A stretch of 64,000 nt of DNA from Penium margaritaceum. Taxonomy: Eukaryota > Streptophyta > Zygnematophyceae > Desmidiales > Peniaceae. The stretch covers positions 138,469 through 202,468 of the forward strand of contig SZWC01001198.1 of NCBI GenBank assembly GCA_023375785.1, given 5' to 3'. Every line of letters starts with the position of its first letter. Position 1 is the first letter of the stretch. Below are positions 1 through 10,212 of this stretch, one piece after another. The notes beneath the pieces were generated by a model. It did no database searches. It had not been told where the DNA came from and saw nothing but the letters and a program-made list of their open reading frames with translations. The translations under genes were made by a program, and so were the position numbers.

Positions 1-922
1 ATCACTCCGCAACCAGTTCGCATCACTCCGCAACCAGTTCGCATCACTCCGCAACCAGTTCGCATCACTCCGCAACCAGTTCGCATCACTCCGCAACCAG
101 TTCGCATCACTCCGCAACCAGTTCGCATCACTCCGCAACCAGTTCGCATCACTCCGCAACCAGTTCGCATCACTCCGCAACCAGTTCGCATCACTCCGCA
201 ACCAGTTCGCATCACTCCGCAACCAGTTCGCATCACTCCGCAACCAGTTCGCATCACTCCGCAACCAGTTCGCATCACTCCGCAACCAGTTCGCATCACT
301 CCGCAACCAGTTCGCATCACTCCGCAACCAGTTCGCATCACTCCGCAACCAGTTCGCATCACTCCGCAACCAGTTCGCATCACTCCGCAACCAGTTCGCA
401 TCACTCCGCAACCAGTTCGCATCACTCCGCAACCAGTTCGCATCACTCCGCAACCAGTTCGCATCACTCCGCAACCAGTTCGCATCACTCCGCAACCAGT
501 TCGCATCACTCCGCAACCAGTTCGCACCGCTCCACAACCAGTTTGCACCACTCTGCAACGAGTTCGCACCATCCGCAGCCAGTTTGCACCACTCCGCAAC
601 CACTTTGCACCACTCCGCAACCAGGTCCCACCACTCCTCAACCAGTTCACACCACTCCGCGACCAGTTCGCACCACTCTGCAACCAGTTCACACCTCTCT
701 GAAACCAGTTCCCATCTCTCCTCAACCAGTTCGCACCACTGTGCAACCAGTTTGCACCACTCCGCAACCAGTTTGCACCTCTCCGCAACCAGTTAGCACC
801 ACTCTGCAACCAGCTCGCACCACTCCGCAACCAGTTCGCACCACTCCACAACCAGTTTGCACCACTCCACAACCAGTTCGCACTGCTTTGAAACCAGTTC
901 GCACCACTCCGCAACCAGTTCG
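1..922. repeat. Satellite A, 21-bp tandem array
   Basis: The unit is 21 bp, core ATCACTCCGCAACCAGTTCG plus C. Positions 1-525 are 25 identical copies in perfect phase, and the array certainly continues left of the window. From about 525 to 922 the same unit continues with substitutions (CACC for ATCA, CAACCAGTTTGC variants). The abrupt change from perfect to diverged copies suggests recent local amplification at the left, or assembler expansion. Apparent ORFs (MHHSATSSHH-type, TTPQPVR-type) arise only because 21 is a multiple of 3 and the unit lacks stops in some frames. Confidence 0.95.
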
Positions 923-1680
923 TAACATGTTGTGATCCAGCTTTGGTTTCTGTGACCCGGCTTTGGCTTATCTCACCCGGCTTTTGGTTTATGTGACCCG
1001 GCTTTAGATCATGTGTCCCGGCTTTGGTTTACTTGACCCAGCTTTGGTATATTTGGTCCTGATTTGGTTTCTGTGTACTGGCTTTGGTAATCAAACTATG
1101 GTTTCTTTGACCCGGCTTTGGCTTCTGTGACCCGCCTTTGGTTTCTATGACCGGGGTTTCGTTTCTATGACCCGGCTTTGGTTTCTGTGACCCGGCTTTG
1201 GTGTCTGTGACCCGGCTTTGGCTTCTGTGACCCGGCTTTGGTTTCTATGACCCGGCTTTGCTTTCTGTGGCTCGGTGTTTGCTTATATGACCCGGCTTTG
1301 GTTTCTGTGACCCATGTTTGGTTTATGGGACCATTTTTGGTTCCTGTGACCTGGCTTTGGTTTTTGGGACCTGGCGTTGTTTTCAATGACCCGGCTTTGG
1401 CTTCTATGACCCGGCTTTCTGGGGCCCGGCTTTAATTTGGTTCCTGTGACCCGACTTTAATTTCTTTGACCCAGCTTTGGTTTATGTGACCCGGCTTTGG
1501 TTTATGTGACCCAGCTTTGGTTTCTGTGACCCGGCTTTGGTTTCTGTGACCCGGCTTTGGTTTCTGTGGCATGGCTTTGGTTTATGTGACCAGGCTCTCG
1601 ATTCCGTGACCCGGCTTTGATTTCTGTGCCCCGGTTTTGGTTTCTGTGACCCGGCTTTGGGTTCAGTGACTTGGCTTTGG

Positions 1681-2480
1681 TTTCTGTGACCCGGCTCTGG
1701 TTTCTGTGACCTGGCTTTGGTTTCTGTGACCCGGCTCTGGTTTCTGTGACCTGGCTTTGGTTTCTGTGACCCGGCTCTGGTTTCTGTGACCTGGCTTTGG
1801 TTTCTGTGACCCGGCTCTGGTTTCTGTGACCTGGCTTTGGTTTCTGTGACCCGGCTCTGGTTTCTGTGACCTGGCTTTGGTTTCTGTGACCCGGCTCTGG
1901 TTTCTGTGACCTGGCTTTGGTTTCTGTGACCCGGCTCTGGTTTCTGTGACCTGGCTTTGGTTTCTGTGACCCGGCTCTGGTTTCTGTGACCTGGCTTTGG
2001 TTTCTGTGACCCGGCTCTGGTTTCTGTGACCTGGCTTTGGTTTCTGTGACCCGGCTCTGGTTTCTGTGACCTGGCTTTGGTTTCTGTGACCCGGCTCTGG
2101 TTTCTGTGACCTGGCTTTGGTTTCTGTGACCCGGCTCTGGTTTCTGTGACCTGGCTTTGGTTTCTGTGACCCGGCTCTGGTTTCTGTGACCTGGCTTTGG
2201 TTTCTGTGACCCGGCTCTGGTTTCTGTGACCTGGCTTTGGTTTCTGTGACCCGGCTCTGGTTTCTGTGACCTGGCTTTGGTTTCTGTGACCCGGCTCTGG
2301 TTTCTGTGACCTGGCTTTGGTTTCTGTGACCCGGCTCTGGTTTCTGTGACCTGGCTTTGGTTTCTGTGACCCGGCTCTGGTTTCTGTGACCTGGCTTTGG
2401 TTTCTGTGACCCGGCTCTGGTTTCTGTGACCTGGCTTTGGTTTCTGTGACCCGGCTCTGGTTTCTGTGACCTGGCTTTGG
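1681..2480 (+). repeat. 40-bp higher-order array in satellite B, 20 copies
   Basis: Twenty uninterrupted 40-bp dimers alternate a CCGGCTCTGG monomer with a CTGGCTTTGG monomer, without a mismatch that I can see. The two monomers immediately left (1641-1680) and right (2481-2520) of the block are the same pair, including GTTCAGTGACTTGGCTTTGG. The block is therefore bracketed by a direct repeat. That fits amplification by unequal exchange or a local rolling event. Confidence 0.93.
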
Positions 2481-2999
2481 TTTCTGTGACCCGGCTTTGG
2501 GTTCAGTGACTTGGCTTTGGTTTCTGTGACCCGGCTTTGGTTTCTGGGACCCGACTTTGGTTTCTGTGACCCGGCTTTGGTTTCAGTGAACCGGTTTCAG
2601 TTTCTGTGACCCGGCTTTCGTTTCTCTGGCCTCTATTTGGTTTTTGTGACCCGGCTTCGGTTTTTGTGAGCCGGCTTTGCTTTCTATGACCCGGTTTTGT
2701 TTTCAGTGAATCAGCTTTGGTTTTTGTGACCCCGCTTTGGTTGCTGTGACCCGGCTTTGGTTTTTGTGACCTGACTTTGGTTTATGTGACCCGGCTTTGG
2801 TTTCTGTGACCCCGCTTTGGCTTCTGTGATCCGGCTTTGGTGTATGTGACCCGGCTTTGGTTTCTGTAACCCGGCTTTGGTTTCATTGACCCGGCTTTGG
2901 TCCATGTGACCCGGCTTTGGTTTATGTGACCCGGTTTTGGTTATTGTGACCCGGCTTTGGTTTCTGTGATCCGGCTTTGGTGTCTGTGACCCGGGTTGG

Positions 3000-3318
3000 T
3001 TTATGTGACCCGGCTTTGGTGTCTAAGACCCGGCTTTGGTTTCTGTGCTCCGGCTTTGGTTTGTTGAACCGGCTTTGGTTTCTGTGACCCGGCTTTGGTG
3101 TCTAAGACCCGGCTTTGGTTTCTGTGCTCCGGCTTTCGTTTGTTGAACCGGCTTTGGTTTCTGTGACCCGGCTTTGGTGTCTAAGACCCGGCTTTGGTTT
3201 CTGTGCTCCGGCTTTCGTTTGTTGAACCGGCTTTGGTTTCTGTGACCCGGCTTTGGTGTCTAAGACCCGGCTTTGGTTTCTGTGCTCCGGCTTTCGTTTG
3301 TTGAACCGGCTTTGGTTT
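3000..3318 (+). repeat. 79-bp higher-order array in satellite B, 4 copies
   Basis: A four-monomer unit of 20+20+20+19 bp repeats four times. The diagnostic word TGTCTAAGAC occurs at 3020, 3099, 3178 and 3257. The fourth monomer is one base short (TTTGTTGAACCGGCTTTGG), which makes the unit 79 bp. Confidence 0.92.
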
Positions 3319-4831
3319 CTGTGACCCGGCTTTGGTTTCAGTAATCCGGCTTTGGTTTTTATGACCTGACTTTGGTTTACGTGACCCGGCTTTGGTTTCT
3401 GTGACCCGCCTTTGGTTTATGTGACCCAGCTTCGGTTTCTGTGACCTGGCTTTGGTTTCTGTGACTTGGCTTTGGTTTTTGTGACCCGGGTTTGGTTTCT
3501 GTGACCGGATGTTGGTTTTTGTGACCCGGATTTGGTTTCTGTGAACCGGTTTTGATTTCTTTGACCCGGCTTTCGTTTCTCAGACCTCTCTTTGGTTTTT
3601 GTGATCCGGCTTTGGTTTGTGTGACCGGCTTTGCTTTCTATGACCCGGTTTCGTTTTCAGTGAATCAGGGTTGTGATCCGGCTTTGGTTGCTGTGACCCG
3701 GCTTTGGTTTTTGTGACCTGACTTTGGTTTATGTGACCCGGCTTTGGTTTCTCTGACCCATCTTTGGTTTCTGTGACCCAGCTTTGGTGTCTGTGACCCG
3801 GCTTTGGTTTCTGTAACCCGGCTTTGTTTTCAGTGACCCGGCTTTGGTCCATGTGACCCGGCTTTGGTTTATGTGACCCGGTTTAGGTTTTTGTGACCCG
3901 GCTTTGGTTTCAGTGACCCGGCTTTGGTATCTGTGACCCGACTTTGGTTTCTGTGACCCGGCTTTGGTGTCTGTGACCCGGCATTGGTTTCTGTGACCCG
4001 GCTTTGGTATATGTGACCTGGCTTTGGTTTATGTGACCCGGTTTTGGTTTCTCTGACCCGGTTTTCGTTTCTGTGGCCCGGCTCTGGTTTTTATGATCCA
4101 GCTTTGGTTTCTGTGACCCCGGTTTGGTGTATGTGGACCAGCTTTGGTTTCTGTGACCCGGCTTTGGTTTATGTGATTTGGTTTTGGGTTCTGTGACCCG
4201 ACTTTGGTTTCATAGACCCGGCTTTTAGTTTATGTGATTCGGCTTTGGTTTTTGTGACCCGGCTTTGGTTTGAGTGACCCGGCATTGGATTCTGTGACCT
4301 GGCTTTCGTTTCTCTGACCCGGCTTTGGTTTCTGTGACACAGCTTTGGTTTATGTGACATGTATTTGGCTTGCTATGACCCGGCTCTGGATCCTGTGACT
4401 CAGCTTTGGTTTCTATGATTTGGCTTTGGTTTCTGTGACATGGCTTTGGTTTTTGTTACCTGGTTCTGGTTTCTGTGATCTGGCTTTGGTTTCCGTCACC
4501 TGGCTTTGGTTTTTGTGATCCGGCTTTGGTTTCCGTGACCCGGCCTTGGTTTCTATGAGCCAGCTTTGGTTTTTGTGACCGGCTTTGGTTACTGTGAACC
4601 GGCTTTGGTAACTGTGACCCGGCTTTGGTTTCTGTGACCCGGCTTTAATTTTTATGACCCAGCTTTGGTTTTTGTGACCCGGCTTTGGGTTGTGTGACCC
4701 GGATTTGGTTTCTGTGACCCGCCTTTGGTTTCTATAACGCGGCTTTCGTTCCTGTGACCTGGCTTTGGTTTCTCTGACCCGGCTTTGGTTTCTGTGACCC
4801 GGCTTTGGTTTATGTGACCCGGCGGTCACGG

Positions 4832-4878
4832 CCCGTCAGACGGACGATCCCTCCTTCCAACCCGATCCGTCTGACGGG
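4832..4878. other. 13-bp inverted repeat (strong hairpin) at the satellite/element boundary
   Basis: CCCGTCAGACGGA at 4832-4844 is perfectly complementary in inverse to TCCGTCTGACGGG at 4866-4878, with a 21-nt loop. GTCAC/GTGAC pairs flank it and extend it imperfectly. It sits exactly where satellite B ends and the protein-coding block begins. It may be part of a terminus or a structured RNA leader of the mobile element; that role is inferred. Confidence 0.6.
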
Positions 4879-4936
4879 TCGGGTGACGAAGGCAGAGGCA
4901 CCGCGGCGAAGATCCGTGGCAGACGAATGGAGATAA

Positions 4937-6280
4937 GGATATTTGCTCAACCTCGTCTATGCCAAATGGAGCGTTCAATACCTGCAAGAAGAAAGATCGC
5001 GGCTTTCTGACACCCAGGTACCTAAGGGATGCTGGATGGAAGCCATGGAAAAATGCTGGTGGCTGATGCTCGAGAATGTGATACGCACCAGGGTAGCGGC
5101 AGCGGTTGCGAAGGCACACTGGACTGTGGTTCGAGGAAAGGGATTGAATCTCAAGTAAGAAGAGGTGCGACACTGGACCAAGGAGGCAGCAGAAGTATGC
5201 CGAGAGGACTAGAGCACGAGGGATGCGGAGGTGGAAGAGGCTCGCGAATACACCCAACCCTCCCCTCAATTGCAGCAGATGCAAGAATGTGTACGCAAAT
5301 AATGGGAGGAAGAGGCAGCCGAGACAGAACGGGTGGCCGCAAAGGCTGTGGAGAAGGAGGCCCGATTGACTAAGGAACGGGAAGCGGTGGCTAAGACTGA
5401 CAAGGAAGCTGCAGAAGAACTCATAACGGAAATCATGGGGGAAGCAGCAGTAGCAGTAGGAGCGGCGGAGGCAGAGGCAGCAACAGCAGCAGCAGGAGCG
5501 GCAAAAGCGAAGGCAGAGGCAGCAGCAGCAGCAGAAGCGGCAGCGGAGGCAACGGCAGCAGCGATAGACAAGGTGGCAGGAGCAGCAACCACAGAGGCAC
5601 AGATAGCAACAATAACACGGGCAACCGTGGAGGCGGCCAGAGTAAGGGCAGGTAGCATAGCGACGGAGGCAGCAGTGGAAGCAACAGTAGATAAGGCCGC
5701 GGCGAGGCAGGCAGGAGCAGAAGAAGAAGAGAAGATGGGGAAGAGATACAACGCTGGCGTCAAGTACTACCGCCCGGAGCCATTCGCTGGCTCCCTACGG
5801 CGGAGGGCACAACTTCAGGCCCGAGCGGCGGCAGTGGTACGGAAAACAGCAGCAACACTGAGCCAGACCAGAACAACAGCGCCGGTAGACACCAGCCAAA
5901 GTAAGGAGCCCGCGCAGGCTTTCCCTGCGGAAACAACTCCTGCTCCGAAAGGAAAGAGGAAGGCGGAAGAGGAAGCGGTCGCAGAGCAACGGAAAGAGAA
6001 ACAACCTGGGGCACACAAAGGCCCCAGCCCCGGCGTGACTCCGGAACAGTTGGCGCAGGCCCAGCGAGAGGTCGCGCAGGCAGCAGAACTTCTGATGGAA
6101 ATACTCCGCAAAGTCCACATGCCAGCGGAGATGCTGCCGGCTCCACTGCGGCCCGTCTTGGGAGAGGCTGCGACAGTAGTTGCACGCAAGGGGCTGAAAA
6201 GGAGGGGACGCGCGGAGAAAGAGGCGGTGATGGTGGTTTATGAGATCAGTGAGTCACCGAGAGACTCGGAAGAGGAATAG
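4937..6280 (+). pseudogene. N-terminal Ala/Glu-rich, gag-like region of the element
   Basis: Codons 4937-5155 encode a Trp/Leu-rich segment (…AKWSVQYLQEE…, then a region with MEAMEKCWW). Stops follow at 5156, 5210 and 5300. From about 5303 a long Ala/Glu/Lys-rich stretch (to about 5740) would form an extended helix or coiled coil. A basic, Pro/Gln-rich part follows, with GKRKAEEEAVAEQRKE, and then a second helical region (about 6035-6130). The part ends at TAG 6278 after an acidic tail. I do not recognise a conserved gag motif or a CCHC knuckle. The gag label rests only on its position upstream of the integrase in the same frame and on its composition. The frame remains open between 6280 and the integrase region. 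Confidence 0.5.
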
Positions 6281-8152
6281 CCCCTCACAGGCAGACAGGG
6301 ACTACTGTGGGCTCCGGGAGCGGCTCCACACAGAGGGCAGGAGGTGATTGAGCTGCACCGCGCTGGTGGACGCGGCAGACGCCCAAGCGGTCCCGCTGAG
6401 AGCAGGCTGCAAGAACAATGGGATGAAGGAGAGCTTCGAGCGGTCGGAATCCTTCAACTCTTCCCCGCACCTGATCCTTGGGACAGAGAGCCACTGGTCT
6501 ATGATGAAGAGAACCGCAAGAAGTTCGAGGTGATAAATGCGGAGCAGGATGGGAGGCGAGCACGCGGATTGCCGGCAAGAATGCCAGAGACGAAGCGGAA
6601 GCCGGGGGAAGCAGTAACAGAGAAAGCAGGGAGGAAGAGACACATGGAAACGCAGGACTGGCAGATTTGGCAGACCGCCCACATCCTTCTCCGCTCCAGC
6701 AGCAAGGAACAACAGAAAGCGGAGGCGCAGAAGGTGTACGCGGATCTGGAAACACGGCTGGGTGTTGAATTCGACCGGAGAAAAAAGGACGACCTAGCCC
6801 ATCTGTGTGAGCAGTATGCATGGGAGGACGGTCGTCTCAGGAGGATAACTCCGCGTGTCTTGTGGGTGCCCCCACCAACGTTGCAGAAGGCAGTTGTGAA
6901 GGCTTACCACCGCCACCACCACACTGGTGTGCAGGCACCGAAGGATCGCCTGACGCCCATCATCCACGTACCGAACCTAGCGGATATCATCAAAGACGTG
7001 GTACACCACTGCGCCCCCTGCGAACGAGCGCGGAAAACCACACCGCGGGACCAGCCACTATTCCAAGCCTCCCCTATCGGTGAACCGCTGGAAAAGATTA
7101 TCATCAAATTCCACTGCCCCCGCGCACACCCCGACCAAGGGAACTGATACTCGATTATAGCGGTGGACCACTTCACGAAGTACCTCTGGGTCTGTGCTGT
7201 GCCTAATAAGAGTTCAACCACCGCGGCAATGTTCATCCACGAGGAAATCTTTTATCGCTTTTGTGGCTGCAGCGTGGTGCATAGTGACAATGGCACGGAA
7301 TTTATGGGGGCCTTCAGTGATGAACTGGAGGAGTGGGGGGTCCGCCATGTGCACTACGGTCGGTACCGGCCAGAGTCACAAGGGCAAGTAGAGCGGGTGC
7401 ATGAAATACTGGAGAGGGCAATGGCAACCGCGGAGGGGAGCTGCTAGACTGAGAAGCTGAGGAAGACGGTGCACTTCATCAACACAACACCCAGCCGAGA
7501 AACCTCCTTCTCGCCACACATGCTACTATTCGGAAAACCACCGCGGGCGGCAATGGGCATGCCCCAGAAACCGCTAAGGCTACCACTTGCGCGGGAGGAG
7601 CAAGAGAAGCTCTCGGAGGACGAAATGGACAAGGAGGTCGCGGAATGGTTCCGCGAGCGTTGTGAGAGGACCAAAGCCATGCGAGCAGAGGCGTGGTTGA
7701 GGGGCTCCGTTTCAGCCTAGCGCGGATGTGACGCGGCAAACCGACGGCTGAACCATGGGCCCATCAAGGAGGGTCACTTGGTATATCTCCACCCCTTCCC
7801 CAATGCGGGGAGAGATGTAGGGGAACCGCGGGAGGTGTACCGCGTGGCTAGCATTGAAGCAGGGCAGGTATGGCTGGAAGGACCGGAGGGACTCAGCGAC
7901 CGCAGTTATCCGGCCACAGAGTTTGTGCTGATGCCAACCGCATGGCAAAGGCACATCCCCGGGACGGGAGGTCGCCTGCCGCCCCTGGAAGAGCGGAAAG
8001 GCTTGCAAGGTTGGAGAGCAGAGGAGGTGCTGGACGTCTGTGAGGGACAGGTGTCACAGCAAGAGCAGGAATGGAGCCAGGAACGAGAGGAGATTGAAGA
8101 AGAGGAATCCGATGTCCGCGAACTGGCCACGGAGGAGATAAGGAAGGAATAA
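6281..8152 (+). pseudogene. Retroviral-type (Ty3/gypsy-like) integrase, interrupted by stops
   Basis: Integrase joins element DNA ends to the host chromosome. Upstream of the finger there is a typical lead-in (WEDGRLRRITPRVLWVPP). The zinc finger is H-x3-H-x29-C-x2-C, with H at 6908 and 6920 and C at 7010 and 7019. The catalytic core shows the first Asp in AVDHFTKY (codon 7166), the second Asp in HSDNGTEF (codon 7286) and Glu in QGQVERVHE (codon 7391). The spacing from second Asp to Glu is 34 residues, one fewer than usual. The C-terminal domain has RRLNHGPIKEGHLVYL (from about 7745), as in Ty3 integrases. Stops at 7145 (TGA, seven codons before the first Asp), 7445 and 7718 break it. The region closes with an acidic EE-rich tail at TAA 8150. 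No RT/RNase H precedes it in the window. An alternative identity is a cellular or Polinton/Ginger-type integrase; the motif set cannot exclude these. Confidence 0.85.
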
Positions 8153-9745
8153 CAACGTGAGCCGCGGAGGCGGTAGCAACAGCAGGAGCAGCAGGAGGAG
8201 AGACGGCAAGAGCAGGGAAAGCCGCGGGACCAGAGAAAGGAGGAGTCTGAAGGCAAACCCAAACCACAGCCCGAGCAGACCCCAGCGGGAGTATCCCAGC
8301 AGCTACCCCAAAAGGTACCACCGCAGACAAGGGTGCCAATGAGCCCTAAGGCCCTGGCTGACTACACTAGCCCGTGTGTGTGGTGCGGAGAAAACCTCCC
8401 TGCTGAACCACTCCTAAAGGTGGTGTGCCGGGTATGCGGGAATCTAGCGCATCAGCACGCCGGCGGAGCCTCCAAGACCTGCATCGGACAAAATCGAACC
8501 AACCTGCGATGCCTGAAGGAGGCTGCTGAACAGGAGGCCGCAAAGAAAAGGGATGGGGAGGAGGGAGCAGGACCCGGCGCTGGGGGAGCGCCGCCCCGCG
8601 GGAGGTGGGACCCAGAGGAGGAGGAGGAGGAGGAAGAGGAGGAAGAAGGGTCTCCAGAGCGAAAGAGAGGTCCGCGCTCCGTTTCCGGGGCCACAACGAG
8701 GCAGTGGCAGGCAGAGGGACGGGTTGCGGCAGAGGAGAAAAGGAGGAAGGAACTGGAAGAAAAGAAATGCGCTCAATGCGGCTAGTGGTGGGGAGTGGAG
8801 GTGCAGGACTGTGGCAGATGCCTCCGCAAAATCTGCCTAGGTTGCTTGGCCCCACCTCGTGATGGGCGCAGAGGGCGAAGCGGGGCTGCGGTGTGCAGGA
8901 GGTGCAGGGAGGAGATCGAGAGGCAACGAGGCGTTTGCAGGGCACCGCGAGTGAATGAGGACGAAGAAGAGGAAGAATCAGAGGAAGAGGAGGGACCGGG
9001 AATGGAAGGGCACCAATCCGCGGCATGCCCCACATGCCTAAAGACCGTGTAGGACAGGGAAAAATGTGTTGTCTGCACAAGGTTTGCGCACCGCAAATTC
9101 CTGGTGGCGGGCAGCTCTGCCTGGAAGGGCCAATGCTACCAATGTATGGGCAATGAGCTCCTTGAGGCAGACTGCTACCTCAGCTTCATCGCGGAGACCC
9201 GAGAACCTGCTTCCGCAGCCTGCCACGAGGGGATGGCGGAGTTCGGCAAGGGATGTGGCATGTGCTTACAAGTGTGCCATCTGCGGTGCGGCAAGAGGGG
9301 CAAGGAAGGAGTGTGGACATGCCACCAGTGCTTGGCTCAGCCCAGAAAAGCGAACTGGGGTGCGGAGATCTCCGGATTGCAGTGCTGCGGAGACGGATGT
9401 ATGGGGATTGTCACCAAGACAGCATGCCACTCTGAGCACTGCGGAGGATGGGCCCACTCACAGTGTGCTATAGAGGTGGGCAGGAATGAGGAGGGGCTGA
9501 CAGTATACCACTGCACCCGTTGCCGGACATATCAACGAATCCTGCACAGCTCTACCTGCAAAAAGAGACTGGGCGCGGAAGACATCACTGCACAAGCCAG
9601 GTGTGAGGGCTGCCAGCTATGTATGCACCAGGAATGCTCCGCGAGGCATCAGCGTGAGGGCGGAGAAGTGCAGACCTACTGCCGCCCTTGTCAACAACGA
9701 CAGCGGCCAGGCTCCCAAGGAAAGTTCACACGCCTGTTGCGCTAA
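8153..9745 (+). pseudogene. C-terminal array of PHD-like Cys/His zinc fingers
   Basis: A Gln-rich linker (with TAG 8174) leads into tandem cross-brace fingers in the integrase frame. Finger 1 (from about 8375) is C-x2-C-x13-C-x2-C-x4-HxH…C. After an acidic poly-Glu tract, finger 2 (about 8768-8905) is C-x2-C-x10-C-x2-C-x4-C-x2-C-x16-C-x2-C; TAG 8783 lies inside it. A second acidic tract precedes finger 3 (about 9026-9150), C-x2-C-x9-C-x2-C-x4-H…C-x2-C; TAG 9050 lies inside it, and Phe stands where the sixth ligand is expected. Finger 4 (about 9250-9335) has C-x2-C-x4-H-x2-C-x10-C-x2-C. Finger 5 (about 9390-9525) has C-x4-C-x4-H-x2-C-x15-C-x2-C. Finger 6 (about 9600-9705) has C-x2-C-x4-H-x2-C…C-x2-C. 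PHD fingers commonly read histone H3 tails; a role in chromatin targeting of integration is inferred. Confidence 0.72.
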
Positions 9746-9772
9746 GGAGACTCTGGGACAGAGTCTTAGAAA

Positions 9773-9976
9773 GGGGGGGGGGGTTGGGGGCATCAGTGTC
9801 AAGCGGGGATCCACCACATATTCGCTGAGGAGAAGATGGATCCGCGGAGGAGAAATCGCTGCTTTCCACAGATCCGCGGAACAAGGCTTCCGCGGCCAGA
9901 GATCCGCGGAAAAGGATGAAGGGGGGACCGCGGAGTACCAGAGAACGCGCAAGGCATGCTGGCTCCCGCAATAAGA
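9773..9976. repeat. 204-bp direct duplicate, copy 1 (left of gap)
   Basis: This runs from the 11-G tract to GGCTCCCGCAATAAGA and is identical, as far as I can compare, to 10009-10212 beyond the N gap. Each copy starts at a homopolymer, and the pair abuts unresolved bases. The likeliest cause is two contig ends overlapping by 204 bp that were scaffolded instead of merged. Confidence 0.9.
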
Positions 9977-10008
9977 NNNNNNNNNNNNNNNNNNNNNNNN
10001 NNNNNNNN
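9977..10008. other. Assembly gap, 32 N
   Basis: Thirty-two unresolved bases lie between the two identical 204-bp segments. Confidence 0.99.
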
Positions 10009-10212
10009 GGGGGGGGGGGTTGGGGGCATCAGTGTCAAGCGGGGATCCACCACATATTCGCTGAGGAGAAGATGGATCCGCGGAGGAGAAATCGCTGCTT
10101 TCCACAGATCCGCGGAACAAGGCTTCCGCGGCCAGAGATCCGCGGAAAAGGATGAAGGGGGGACCGCGGAGTACCAGAGAACGCGCAAGGCATGCTGGCT
10201 CCCGCAATAAGA
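10009..10212. repeat. 204-bp direct duplicate, copy 2 (right of gap)
   Basis: It matches 9773-9976 over its whole length, starting with the same 11-G tract. It then continues into sequence (from AATGCGGTAGAG) that is not present in the left copy because of the gap. Confidence 0.9.

Larger units (their letters stand above)
931..4825 (+). repeat. Satellite B, 20-bp tandem array (forward)
   Basis: The unit is 20 bp with consensus TTTCTGTGACCCGGCTTTGG; 19-bp and 21-bp variants occur. Most monomers differ by 1-4 bases, so the array is old, except for two homogenised blocks annotated separately (1681-2480 and about 3000-3318). It starts right after satellite A, at GTGATCCAGCTTTGG, and ends at GTGACCCGGCGGTCACGG near 4825. 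The same family returns in reverse complement at 43884-46886. No gene is seen. Confidence 0.95.
4937..9745 (+). pseudogene. Decayed mobile-element polyprotein: gag-like, integrase, PHD-like finger array
   Basis: A single frame (codon starts congruent to 2 mod 3) is traceable for about 1,603 codons, from just after a TAA at 4934-4936 to the TAA at 9743-9745. It contains 11 internal stops: TAA at 5156, 5300, 8150; TAG at 5210, 6278, 7445, 7718, 8174, 8783, 9050; TGA at 7145. I found no frameshift. Domain content continues across each stop, and several stops fall inside recognisable domains. The product would be a transposition protein acting on element DNA in the nucleus. Reverse transcriptase, RNase H and protease are absent, unlike an ordinary Ty3 element. 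Three parts are detailed separately. No ATG start is obvious. The block is GC-rich, unlike the flanking satellites. It may be a decayed non-autonomous element, or an element needing readthrough; decay is simpler. Confidence 0.8.

Noticed and set aside
1681-2480. CRISPR-like regular repeat spacing
   Set aside because: There are no unique spacers. Both halves of the 40-bp period are repeats, and the context is eukaryotic satellite.
5266-5763. Minus-strand 165-codon Ala/Ser/Val-rich ORF opposite the gag-like region
   Set aside because: It is the antisense shadow of the GCA/GCG-rich helix-coding tract and has no domain.
8367-9080. Minus-strand 237-codon ORF opposite the finger array
   Set aside because: It is antisense of the poly-Glu and Cys-rich tracts, and the plus-strand zinc-ligand spacing is far stronger evidence.
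4937-9745. Reassigned genetic code (TAA/TAG as Gln) as the primary explanation of the stops
   Set aside because: One internal stop is TGA, the terminal stop is TAA, and no independent gene in the window tests the idea. Deamination decay of an element copy is simpler; the alternative is kept only as a check in the findings.
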